In this document: piece by piece, positions 1 to 8,608 of the stretch
Numbering within the stretch: position 1 is the stretch's first letter
Layout of the letters: every line of letters begins with the position of its first letter
Assembly (NCBI GenBank): GCA_964589725.1
Contig: CAZPUJ010000498.1
Span: 1 to 16,901 of the forward strand
Reading direction: 5' to 3'
From: CAYSHJ01 sp964589725
GTDB lineage: Bacteria > Planctomycetota > Planctomycetia > Planctomycetales > Planctomycetaceae
Length of the DNA stretch: 16,901 nt
Translations under genes and position numbers: made by a program
Notes under the pieces: model-generated
Told to the model about the DNA's origin: nothing
The model's database searches: none
What the model saw: only the letters and a program-made list of their open reading frames with translations

Positions 1-1
1 G

Positions 2-508
2 AGTTGCGTGCAGAACACGATGTCGTTCGTCAATACGGTCGGACCGGCGGTCGAAGCGATTAACAACCACATGTGCGCGAACGCTGTCGAGGGCCGATTC
101 GTGACCTATGTGCTGGTGATCATCGATCTCAAAACTCACGAGATGACCCTGACGATCGCCGGGCACATGTCGCCGATCATTCGCCGCGCCGATGGTTCAT
201 TGTTCGAATTCGCCGACGAAACGGTCGGTCTGCCGATCGGAGTGGTCGACGGATATCCGTTCGAAGTGCTTAACTATCAACTGGCACAGGGCGACCTGGC
301 GGTGCTGTTCACGGACGGCGTCTCCGAAGCCATGAATCCCAACGGAGACCTTTACACGATGGAGCGGTTGCGGGAGTTCATCAAGAAGGGACCGAAAAAG
401 GCCGACCAGCTTGGTAAGGCTTTGCTCACAGACGTCCGTCGCCACGCGAACGGACGACCGCAGAACGACGACATTACCATCATGACCTTTGGGCGAAACC
501 CAGCCTGA
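2..508 (+). CDS. SpoIIE/RsbU-type PP2C serine phosphatase, C-terminal part (5' end outside window)
   Basis: This is the C-terminal half of a metal-dependent PPM/SpoIIE-family phosphatase of the kind that dephosphorylates anti-sigma-factor antagonists or other signalling proteins. The reading frame is open to the window edge, and the codons before the first GTG (position 8) continue in frame, so the gene starts upstream. Seen motifs are AGHMSPIIRR, GLPIGV, GDLAVLFTDGVSEAMN (with the metal-ligand Asp in FTDGVSEA) and the terminal QNDDITIMTFGR, in the family's usual order. In SpoIIE families the N-terminal part often carries response-regulator, GAF, FHA or HAMP domains, and none can be judged here. 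The stop lies 15 bp from the stop of the convergent gene at 524. The target protein is unknown. Confidence 0.9.
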   Translation, partial: SCVQNTMSFVNTVGPAVEAINNHMCANAVEGRFVTYVLVIIDLKTHEMTLTIAGHMSPIIRRADGSLFEFADETVGLPIGVVDGYPFEVLNYQLAQGDLAVLFTDGVSEAMNPNGDLYTMERLREFIKKGPKKADQLGKALLTDVRRHANGRPQNDDITIMTFGRNPA

Positions 509-523
509 AAACAATCATTCCGC

Positions 524-862
524 TTATTGCTTAATGATGATTTCACTGGGCGTTTCGACCTTGCGGTAGCCGAGGCTGCGAACCACTTCGAGCACCTCAC
601 TCCACGTCGGGAACGGCCGGCCGCTGCGACGCTTGTAGGTGTCGATCGCATTCATGAATTCGATTTCCTCCGTCGAGTAATCGCGCTCGCAGGTCGTGGG
701 GTCGACCATTCGTCGACGCTCAATCTTGCGGCGGTCATCGTGACGGCGTTCCTGGCCCGTCGGGCTGTCTTGCGATGGCGAGCGACGACGATCGTTGACG
801 CGGCGATCACCCCGCAATCGTTGTTCGACGACCAAATCCAGTTCCAAAGTATTTGTGGACAT
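524..862 (-). CDS. Conserved-looking small Arg-rich protein (112 aa), function unknown
   Basis: This is a 112-residue protein in two parts. An N-terminal basic region (about residues 10-50) is dense in RR/DRR/ERRR clusters and looks disordered. A compact C-terminal region (about residues 58-110) contains YSTEEIEFMNAIDTYKRRSG, followed by a Pro-Thr-Trp segment and SLGYRKVETP. The C-terminal part resembles small planctomycete proteins of unknown function that I recall, but I cannot name a family. I chose the ATG at 862 because GGAG lies 7 nt upstream. The frame stays open to an ATG at 1009, but that extension is Cys-rich and not protein-like. Nucleic-acid binding is a guess from the basic region. 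It may be cotranscribed with the upstream small ORF or have its own promoter in 863-1051. Confidence 0.75.
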   Translation of the reverse strand: MSTNTLELDLVVEQRLRGDRRVNDRRRSPSQDSPTGQERRHDDRRKIERRRMVDPTTCERDYSTEEIEFMNAIDTYKRRSGRPFPTWSEVLEVVRSLGYRKVETPSEIIIKQ

Positions 863-1051
863 CGTGGGCTCCGTGGGGAGTACTGAGCGCTGAACATCTC
901 TAACGATTTGTACGACTTGTGGGCCGTTGACAATGTTCCAAACTGCCGAGCATTGTCTGACGTTGAACTTTGGCACACATCCGCAGAGTCGGCAAATTGC
1001 GCGGATCACGAAAGCGATAATACTTGAGGCTAATCTTCTAATAAGGCAGTT

Positions 1052-1183
1052 TCACCGGTCGTAGTGATTGTAGCCGTGAGGTTCCTTGAGCCAGATTCGG
1101 TAGCGGCGCGTCACGGCCGGCCAATTCGTCGTCTTGGGCAATCGGTAGCGCCGGCCCTTGTGGCTGGTTTGATTTGATTTCAT
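1052..1183 (-). CDS. Putative small basic protein (43 aa)
   Basis: An ATG-initiated 43-codon ORF reads MKSNQTSHKGRRYRLPKTTN and then WPAVTRRYRIWLKEPHGYNH before ending YDR-stop. The product is strongly basic (Lys, Arg and His) with two Trp and five Tyr, a composition more like a small folded nucleic-acid-binding or ribosome-associated protein than a chance ORF. No good Shine-Dalgarno sequence precedes the ATG: the preceding bases are a T-run on the coding strand. It lies between two minus-strand genes in the same orientation. No family is recognised. Chance is possible because it is short. Confidence 0.45.
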   Translation of the reverse strand: MKSNQTSHKGRRYRLPKTTNWPAVTRRYRIWLKEPHGYNHYDR

Positions 1184-1226
1184 CGAAAAAAAAGGCGGAA
1201 GTCTCATCATTCAGGCCACAAGGGCC
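1153..1226. repeat. 12-bp inverted repeat spanning the small-ORF start
   Basis: GGCCCTTGTGGC at 1153-1164 and its exact complement GCCACAAGGGCC at 1215-1226 flank about 50 bp that include the putative small-ORF start. A stem with such a long loop would be a weak terminator for the operon ending at 1309. It could also be a decayed mobile-repeat pair, or coincidence. Confidence 0.35.
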
Positions 1227-1308
1227 TGGGCTACAGGTTCCGTAGATTCAAGAATTAGCCAGCCGTGAGCGGCGCGTCGGCACTGGTTGCGTTCTTTTTC
1301 GTCGCTCG

Positions 1309-3090
1309 TCACGGACCTCGTTTGAGTGCCACACCGCCGACGGTCAGGCGGACTTCGCCGGGAGCGATCTTCGCCGCCGCGAAAGCCGCATCGAACGGGG
1401 ACAACAGCTCGCGCAATCGTTCCAGATGCTTGTCCGCCGAGGCTTCGTCCAGCTTTCGCCAATCAACCATCTGTCGCCGCAGCGGCTCGCGCCGGTCGGC
1501 TAAGAATTGGCGCGCGGCCTGACAGTGCAGAAACAACCAGTGTTGATGATCTTTCAGCGATCGTTCGCGAATGGCCGCGAAGAGTGGCTCGGATTTCAGC
1601 GTCGGAGTGGTTGACGAGTCCCAAAAGGAAGTGATCCATCGCGGGTCGCTCGCCAGCAACAGGTGCTCGGCCGAAATGCCGTAGGCCGGACGATACGGTC
1701 CCAGCTTGTCGAGCCACCGGAGCGTTCCAGCCTCATGCTGAGAGACTCGCAGCACGGCGGTCGTCTCTAGATCGCGGCTGTTGTGGCTGACGGACGTGAT
1801 GTTGAGCAATGTCAGCAATGCTCCGTCGAGCGATTCCCGCAACGGCGGTTGTCCCTCACGATCGGCATTGGCTTCCGGGAAAGACAACGGCAAACTCAGG
1901 AGTCCATCAACCGGTGCGGCTTGTTCGTCGAGTGTTGGCCGCGGCACCACAGCGAGTCCCAGACCCGGGCGAAGGTGCGGCAAGACCTCATCAAACAGAT
2001 CGCGACCCAACAGCCCATGACTCACTTTGGCGAACGTTTGCCAATCACGTTGAGCCTTTTCGGACGGATCAAGTGTTCGCAGCCAACTTAAAAGTCGCGG
2101 GTTCAGGCGTAGTTCTCCAGCCAACAGCGTCTGCGAAGGCAGTCGAGCGGCGAGGTCGGTATTGGCGTTGCCCGCCTCGACAAACTCCCGCCACACACTC
2201 GGCAAGTCGGCAGTTTCGTGACGAACGACGGCGTGAGCGATAATGCCGTCTCGAAGCTCCACTCCGAACGTCAGCCACTCCACCTTCTGCCACAACGCGA
2301 GCAACCATGCGTCCGACGCATTCGTGCGACGAATCTGCACGTCCCAAATGCGCGGATTAACAAATGCTCGGAGCACGCAATCCGCCGGTAGCGAATCACT
2401 CGCCCGGCGGTACAACGGCGATTGAGCCAACGTGGCCGACCGTTTCGTGTCCTCGATATCCGCGGCACGGGCGAGCACTTCTCGGATTTGTTCCTCGTTG
2501 TCACTGATCGCGAGCGTACGACCAAGCTTCGCTGAAAAAACGTCCACGCCGACTTTCCGGCCATCGAGCACTTTGCGGCGGCGCTCGTAACCGCGGCCGA
2601 ACGCGGACAAGCTTTGCACGTCGTGAGTTTCGAGCTGATCCCAAAGTCGCATGGCACGATCCCATGAGTCCTCTCGCTCGGCGCGCGACAGCAGCACGGC
2701 GACAGGTCTTCCGTCGCGTGACGGAGTGACAGCCAGCAACACGGATTCTCCAAACATCTCCGCGGCGAAACGTTGCAACGGTTGTTTCAGCAATGTTTCC
2801 AGGACCGCTTTGCCGGCCTGCAACTTTGTGAACTCCGGACCTTCTTCCCACTGTCGCACCAGCGACAGTTGTCGCCCACGGCGAAACCACTCGGCCGACG
2901 GCAATTCGTTCAGTCGCGTCTTGAAGTCGTTCACCTCGACGCACAAGCCAACGTCCGCACTCACGAGTTGCGCCAGCGCCGATTCGTCGGCCGGCGCTGG
3001 CGCGGGCCAGAGAGCGTCGATCGGAACGCACAACCCGGCGAACATCACCACCCAAAAGGGCCTGTGGAAACCACGCATTCGCGAAGCCAT
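1309..3090 (-). CDS. Large exported protein of a sigma/anti-sigma operon (593 aa), function unknown
   Basis: The protein starts MASRMRGFHRPFWVVMFAGL: a basic N-terminus, a hydrophobic core to about residue 26 and an Ala/Pro stretch to about 35, which is a plausible Sec signal peptide. The remaining roughly 555 residues have no transmembrane segment and no catalytic motif that I recognise. The overall pattern (ADVGLCVEVNDF near residue 45, repeated beta-rich segments, a C-terminal GEVRLTVGGVALKR strand pair) is loosely like planctomycete DUF3352-type envelope proteins, but I cannot confirm that. The ATG at 3090 overlaps the anti-sigma stop as TGATG, indicating translational coupling. Longer in-frame extension to 3282 is a shadow of the anti-sigma gene. 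A role as the surface or periplasmic output, or the sensor, of the ECF system is inferred from position only. Confidence 0.8.
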   Translation of the reverse strand: MASRMRGFHRPFWVVMFAGLCVPIDALWPAPAPADESALAQLVSADVGLCVEVNDFKTRLNELPSAEWFRRGRQLSLVRQWEEGPEFTKLQAGKAVLETLLKQPLQRFAAEMFGESVLLAVTPSRDGRPVAVLLSRAEREDSWDRAMRLWDQLETHDVQSLSAFGRGYERRRKVLDGRKVGVDVFSAKLGRTLAISDNEEQIREVLARAADIEDTKRSATLAQSPLYRRASDSLPADCVLRAFVNPRIWDVQIRRTNASDAWLLALWQKVEWLTFGVELRDGIIAHAVVRHETADLPSVWREFVEAGNANTDLAARLPSQTLLAGELRLNPRLLSWLRTLDPSEKAQRDWQTFAKVSHGLLGRDLFDEVLPHLRPGLGLAVVPRPTLDEQAAPVDGLLSLPLSFPEANADREGQPPLRESLDGALLTLLNITSVSHNSRDLETTAVLRVSQHEAGTLRWLDKLGPYRPAYGISAEHLLLASDPRWITSFWDSSTTPTLKSEPLFAAIRERSLKDHQHWLFLHCQAARQFLADRREPLRRQMVDWRKLDEASADKHLERLRELLSPFDAAFAAAKIAPGEVRLTVGGVALKRGP

Positions 3091-3839
3091 CACGTCGAGG
3101 AATCCTGTTTGTCGAAGACTCGATCCAGCAGCGAATTGACCGCCTGTCGTAGTTCTCGCCCCAGCGGCGCGAGTGGACGAGCTAAAGAATCCGGCACGCT
3201 GCTCAATGCGTCGTCGCTTGGCAAAGGCATCGCGGTTTCGGCGGGCGGAAGGATCAGATTCGCCTGCGAGGCTTGCTGCCAAGCTTGCGACGCCAATGCA
3301 ACGTAGGCGACGCGAGCATCGTTCAGCAAGACATCGAGCCGCCGTTCGGACGCTGCAACCGATGCGGTCCGTATTGTTGATGGTGAAGTCGTTTGATCAA
3401 TCGCGACAACGACTGTCGGACTGTCTGACGATTGCTGGCGAGCGACCGACACAGTTCGCGAGATTTGCCATCCGACGCCGGCCATGATCAACAGCGCGAC
3501 GGCGCTGGCCAGCAACGCGACAAGTCCCGCTCGCGGCGTGGATCGCCGAAGTTCGGCATGAGACTCGCTAGTCGCGATCGTTGGAACAGCGATCAGCGGC
3601 GAATCCGTGACATCCAATCGGTTCGCGTTCAATTGATGAAGCACGGCTGCGGCGACGTTGATGCTCGGCAATCGACTTCTCCAAACAGCCGCAACTTCTT
3701 CAAGATGCCGAATCCCTGCCACGACCTCGCGGCAAGCGGCACAATTCTCGATATGAGCGAGCAGTTCGGCAGCCAGCTCGGTCCTCCGAGCGTCATGCGA
3801 CTCGTGCAGGAGTTCTTCAAATTCGAGGCAGGTCATCAT
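3090..3839 (-). CDS. Zinc-finger anti-sigma factor, single-pass membrane protein (249 aa)
   Basis: The N-terminal domain has the ZAS signature H29-x3-C33-x2-C36 within LLAHIENCAACREVV, the usual anti-sigma fold that holds the partner ECF sigma factor at the membrane. One hydrophobic segment at about residues 105-126 (GLVALLASAVALLIMAGVGW) would span the membrane. It leaves roughly 120 residues outside, without a recognised sensor domain. The gene follows the ECF sigma gene by 61 bp and overlaps the exported-protein gene by one base. This is the standard layout in which regulated loss of the anti-sigma factor frees the sigma factor. The start could be either of two adjacent ATGs (3839 or 3836). 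GAGAAG lies just upstream. Confidence 0.9.
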   Translation of the reverse strand: MMTCLEFEELLHESHDARRTELAAELLAHIENCAACREVVAGIRHLEEVAAVWRSRLPSINVAAAVLHQLNANRLDVTDSPLIAVPTIATSESHAELRRSTPRAGLVALLASAVALLIMAGVGWQISRTVSVARQQSSDSPTVVVAIDQTTSPSTIRTASVAASERRLDVLLNDARVAYVALASQAWQQASQANLILPPAETAMPLPSDDALSSVPDSLARPLAPLGRELRQAVNSLLDRVFDKQDSST

Positions 3840-3900
3840 GGGACTTCTCGGACACGGATTTCGATGAGTTCATTGCCGATGAATGCCAACTTGTCAGCAG

Positions 3901-4446
3901 TCAATCAAGATCAGTTCCCCGTCGCCGCAATTGCTGTGCGATCTCTTTGCGAGCCCGGTGCAGCCACGTCTTCACGGTTCCTTCGGGACAACCCAATACA
4001 TCGGCCACTTCCTCGACCGACAGCTCGTTTTGGTAGAACAACACAAAACATTCACGGTACTCCGGCCGCAGCCTGAGCAACGCCTCTTGGATCTCTTCCG
4101 CGTCGTCAGGCCGAGCCAGCGGTGATCGATCCGGCAGCACTTCCGCGGAGAAATCCACCGGAGTCGGTCGGCGTCCACGATTTTCCAAATAGGTGCGGCA
4201 GCGATTGGCCGCGATGGTGAGCAGCCAAGGTCGCAAAGGACGCGCCTGATCCCAATGCCGCAGATGGCGAAAGGTTCGCAAGAAGACTTCCTGAGTGATG
4301 TCTTCGGCATCCTGACGATGGCCGAGCATCCTCAGGCAGAGTCCGAACACCATGCCTTGAAAATGCTCGACCAACCTTCGCTGGCTGACACCGTCACCAG
4401 CCAAGCAACCTTGGACTAACTCGACCTCGCTGACGTCCACTCGCAA
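3901..4446 (-). CDS. RNA polymerase ECF (sigma-24-like) sigma factor (181 aa)
   Basis: Both sigma regions of an ECF sigma factor are present. Region 2 (about residues 22-90) contains GHRQDAEDITQEVFLRTFRH and the promoter-melting segment RPWLLTIAANRCRTYLE. Region 4 (about 117-168) contains LRPEYRECFVLFYQNELS and the helix-turn-helix EVADVLGCPEGTVKTWLHRA. Length is normal for the family, with no C-terminal extension, consistent with control by the neighbouring zinc-finger anti-sigma factor. The start is uncertain: TTG at 4446 and GTG at 4440 are both in frame, and the ATG at 4460 is out of frame. The targets are unknown but probably include its own operon. Confidence 0.95.
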   Translation of the reverse strand: MRVDVSEVELVQGCLAGDGVSQRRLVEHFQGMVFGLCLRMLGHRQDAEDITQEVFLRTFRHLRHWDQARPLRPWLLTIAANRCRTYLENRGRRPTPVDFSAEVLPDRSPLARPDDAEEIQEALLRLRPEYRECFVLFYQNELSVEEVADVLGCPEGTVKTWLHRARKEIAQQLRRRGTDLD

Positions 4447-4488
4447 CCCGGATCCCCATCACGGAGCGTTCAGTGCCGACGGCGGACG

Positions 4489-4581
4489 TCACCAAAGCCG
4501 CTTCGTCTCGTAGTCGTACTCACCGTCGGCCAAGCCGGTTTCAGCGAATCGGCCCGGTGTGCCAAAGGACGTGATCTCCAA
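4489..4581 (-). CDS. Possible 30-aa ORF in frame after the stop of the 71-aa gene
   Basis: After the TGA at 4605-4603 the same frame stays open for 37 codons and ends at TGA 4491-4489. A TTG at 4581 could start a peptide whose end reads GTPGRFAETGLADGEYDYET and then KRLW. GGAG lies about 10 nt upstream of that TTG. The composition is protein-like, unlike the other frames here. It may be a tiny gene, a former C-terminal extension cut off by a stop mutation, a readthrough product, or chance. No family is recognised. Confidence 0.3.
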   Translation of the reverse strand: MEITSFGTPGRFAETGLADGEYDYETKRLW

Positions 4582-4602
4582 GTGGAGCCGGCTCCGAAGT
4601 CG

Positions 4603-4818
4603 TCACCGCTGAATGTACTCTTTCGCCAATTGCCGAGCGAATTTGAAGGCGTGCCGAATCGCATTTGATCGCAGTTCGATCTGGTCCTCCGAGTAATAGC
4701 GGACACCTTCACTTCGCGGCAGTCCCGCCAAGTTCATGGCGAGCGGAAGCAGATCCAGGAATTCGCGGTATCGTCGTTGTTGTTCGGCGGCGGCGGCGGC
4801 GGCGTTCGGGTCAGTCAC
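4603..4818 (-). CDS. Small conserved-looking protein (71 aa), function unknown
   Basis: The protein begins with an Ala/Gln-rich helix (NAAAAAAEQQRRYREF), followed by LDLLPLAMNLAGLPRSEGVR and YYSEDQIELRSNAIRHAFKF, and ends ARQLAKEYIQR. It appears all-helical. The LPLxxxxAGLPxSxGxRYxxED pattern is one I recall from small planctomycete proteins, but I know no function. I chose the GTG at 4818 because GAAGGAG lies upstream (4830-4836). A longer TTG start at 4914 would add a low-complexity leader across a run of seven C. It lies 109 bp downstream of the FHA gene and 156 bp upstream of the sigma gene, all on one strand. Confidence 0.7.
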   Translation of the reverse strand: MTDPNAAAAAAEQQRRYREFLDLLPLAMNLAGLPRSEGVRYYSEDQIELRSNAIRHAFKFARQLAKEYIQR

Positions 4819-4829
4819 GGTGGGGGGGA

Positions 4830-4836
4830 CTCCTTC
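4830..4836 (-). promoter_or_regulatory. Ribosome binding site deciding the GTG start at 4818
   Basis: The coding strand reads GAAGGAG, 11 nt before GTG (4818-4816). The spacing is a little long, but this is the best Shine-Dalgarno match in the region and favours the 71-aa form over the TTG at 4914. Confidence 0.5.
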
Positions 4837-4927
4837 GGGCAGCGAGACGGGTGAGGAAATCGAGGCTGCTCCGGCTCGCCAGCACGTTTCGGCAACAATC
4901 GCGAAAGCCGCCAAACGAAGGCCGCTT

Positions 4928-6097
4928 TCAGCGACGGTTCATGAACTTCTTGATGATATCGGCGGCCACTTGTTGGTTGGGAATTTGAGCTACCGCCGGT
5001 GGCGGAGCCTCGCTTCCTTCCGCGGTCGGCAGTGGTGCAGGTGGCGGCGCTGGCGGTTTCGCGCCGGTTTCCTCGGGAAGCGGCAACCTGATCGGCAGCG
5101 GAGCTGCCGCCGAGGTCGTGTCGGGAACGTCTTCTGAAATCACGGGCGCGCCCACTTGGGGGGCATACTGAGCCATCATCGCCTGATGTTGCGCGTACTG
5201 CTGCTGCGCGAGGTGTTGCTGATACGCCATCTGTTGGTACGCCGCATCGCTGTACGGCTGCGGCATGAACGGCTGTTGCATCCCATAAGGGGACGGCATG
5301 TAGGGCGGCGCGTAACTGGCAAACGGGGCTTGAATATACGTCGGTTGTGGATACGCTCCGGGCATGGACGTGGGCATGCCATACGGCGACATCACGGCAC
5401 CGGGAGCCATCGGCATTCCCTGTTGCGGCGCTAGTGGGGGAATGACCGCCGCAGGTGCCGCGGCCTGAACCGGCGAAACAGAATGGTCGCCCGGAATTTC
5501 CAACAACGTGTTCGTGTCTTGGAGTGGCAGAACTGGAATCTCGTCCTGAGTCGGGACCGCTGCGGCAACGGTCCCGGTTGAGGCCGGCGACAGCGGCGGA
5601 ACAATCGCCGTGTTGTCCACTTTCATCACATACGTGTCTAACGTTTCCGATTGTGCCTCGGCCAGGATTTTTGTCGGCGCGAGGTGTATCGCCGTGGCAC
5701 CGCCAGGCGCGCTCTCCGGCATCTCGGCGAGGTCGGTCAACATGAATCCGGCATCCGACCCCGTGGACGGTGCGACGCGCGCATATTGCACAGCGACAGC
5801 ATCGTGAATGACCATCTCGAATTCCAGCTTTCCGATCAAGACTCGGTCGCCGGATTGCAGCACAACTTGCCCATGCACGCGCTGCCCATTGACGAACGTG
5901 CCGTTGGTGCTGCCAAGGTCTCGTAAGCGAACGCCGAAGTCGTCCAGCGTGAAGATGCAATGATGGCGGCTGACCGACTCGCTGGAGGGACGCATTTGGC
6001 AATCCTGTTCGCGTCCGACCAAAAATTTGCGTGTCTCTAGTCCAATCAGAGAGCCGTGCTGCTTCCCTCCGACGACTTTCAGTTCGGCCCGCAACAT
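4928..6097 (-). CDS. FHA-domain protein with long Pro/Gln/Met/Tyr-rich tail (389 aa)
   Basis: The N-terminal forkhead-associated domain (about residues 20-95) shows the phosphothreonine-binding signatures: GRE at 28-30, SVSRHHC at 41-47 and GSTNGTFVNG at 62-71, followed by LQSGDRVLIG. It should bind phosphothreonine on partner proteins. About 120 residues of acidic/Ala-rich linker follow. Residues about 220-325 form a low-complexity segment rich in Pro, Met, Gln, Tyr and Ala (for example PYGMQQPFMPQPYS), then Pro-rich sequence and a short conserved-looking helix AADIIKKFMNRR at the C-terminus. There is no transmembrane segment. GGGAG lies 9 nt before the ATG at 6097. The partner kinase is not in the window; the PP2C-type phosphatase at 2-508 is a candidate counterpart only by type. 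Confidence 0.9.
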   Translation of the reverse strand: MLRAELKVVGGKQHGSLIGLETRKFLVGREQDCQMRPSSESVSRHHCIFTLDDFGVRLRDLGSTNGTFVNGQRVHGQVVLQSGDRVLIGKLEFEMVIHDAVAVQYARVAPSTGSDAGFMLTDLAEMPESAPGGATAIHLAPTKILAEAQSETLDTYVMKVDNTAIVPPLSPASTGTVAAAVPTQDEIPVLPLQDTNTLLEIPGDHSVSPVQAAAPAAVIPPLAPQQGMPMAPGAVMSPYGMPTSMPGAYPQPTYIQAPFASYAPPYMPSPYGMQQPFMPQPYSDAAYQQMAYQQHLAQQQYAQHQAMMAQYAPQVGAPVISEDVPDTTSAAAPLPIRLPLPEETGAKPPAPPPAPLPTAEGSEAPPPAVAQIPNQQVAADIIKKFMNRR

Positions 6098-6244
6098 GTC
6101 TGCTCACTCCCGAGACAGAGTTCAAAATACTTCACAAGACAAGATTCTCCTAGTCGGCTATCGCACACTGAAAAAATTGCCGTGGGCGAAATGAAAAACA
6201 AAGCATAATAGCACCGCAACTAAACGGGCTTTCGGGAATCATCC

Positions 6245-6275
6245 ACTCGGAGGAGAAAGAAGAAAGGCTCCGAGT
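6245..6275. repeat. Inverted repeat downstream of the lipoyl-enzyme gene
   Basis: ACTCGGAG (6245-6252) and CTCCGAGT (6268-6275) form a perfect 8-bp stem with a 15-nt purine-rich loop. It lies 50-80 bp downstream of the stop at 6328 in the minus direction. No T-run follows the stem on that strand, so intrinsic termination is only possible, and an RNA-end or processing hairpin is an alternative. The rest of 6098-6327 is AT-richer than its surroundings and presumably holds the FHA-gene promoter; no clear -35/-10 pair was found. Confidence 0.4.
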
Positions 6276-7082
6276 TCAGATAGTTCTCAGAGATGTTCAA
6301 GCACGCTACCAGTCGCTTTCGTGGCTGTCAATTGGGTTGAATGCCAAGCGGATACCATTCTTCAAGAACTGCGACGTGAGCCGGAGTTTGACAGCCAACG
6401 TTGCCGAAAGTCAACGCCTGCGTTCTCAATTCTTCCGGGAGCTTTGCCCGTTGAGCGGACGCTCCCAGCACGCTGGCCATCCGTTCGCCTAGGCCCTCCG
6501 CGGTCGAATTGTCCCAGCGGATTTCAGGGGCCAAGTCCAGCAAACCGGGCAAGTCCGAAGCGAACTCCGACGCTCGCAGCAGCAAACTGCCGTGCTGCAA
6601 GACGGCACCTCGACGACGACGTTGGGCGCTACCCAAGACTTTGCGTCCCTGAACCACCAAGTCGGGAGCAGCATGGCGCCTAAAGCAAAGAAACGGTTCA
6701 GGTGTGGCGCGGGCGTCTTTTCCGCGAGGGGCCGCGGTGACGCCTCGTTCATGCAGGAATTCGATGACGGCCGAGTGGATAAGGTCGTAAAGCTGTAAGG
6801 GTTGGCTGGCGAACGGGTGTCTCGGAGGCAGGCAGCACGAATACGTCTGCTCGTGGTGGTGCAAGATCGCGCCGCCACCAGAAAGTCGCCGCACGACTGG
6901 TAAAGTCGCCAAACATTCACCCTTGTCGCAGTCGGTGGCTTTCTGAAAATACCCCAAAGAAACGGTCGCTTCCGACCAACGGTACAGACGGACGAAGACG
7001 TCTCCTGTCCGCAATGACTCCTCCAGCAATGCCTCATCGACGGCCATGTTCCAGGCACCCGACTGCGGCGAGTCTTCGACAA

Positions 7083-8570
<1,488 letters not shown>

Positions 8571-8608
8571 GGGCAGAGATCACGGATAATTGGTCGGGGA
8601 CGTGCAGG

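Larger units (their letters stand above)
863..1308. other. Mostly noncoding stretch around a putative small ORF
   Basis: This stretch separates the 112-aa gene from the exported-protein operon. Its only plausible coding content is the 43-codon ORF at 1052-1183. The 863-1051 part is more AT-rich and on the minus strand contains TATTAT near 1020, a possible -10 element with no convincing -35 partner. The 1184-1308 part holds an A-run (about 1186-1193) and one arm of a 12-bp inverted repeat. I see no tRNA or recognisable structured RNA. Confidence 0.5.

Noticed and set aside
863..1009. Upstream extension of the 112-aa protein to an ATG at 1009
   Set aside because: The added 49 residues are not protein-like and the ATG at 862 has its own GGAG ribosome binding site.
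3091..3282. Upstream extension of the exported protein to 3282
   Set aside because: It lies entirely inside the anti-sigma gene; the TGATG junction and the signal peptide support 3090.
4815..6125. Long minus-strand frame (about 436 codons) overlapping the FHA gene
   Set aside because: Its translation is Arg/Ser/Thr-rich with no domain, while the overlapping frame has a clear FHA domain; it is a GC-driven shadow.
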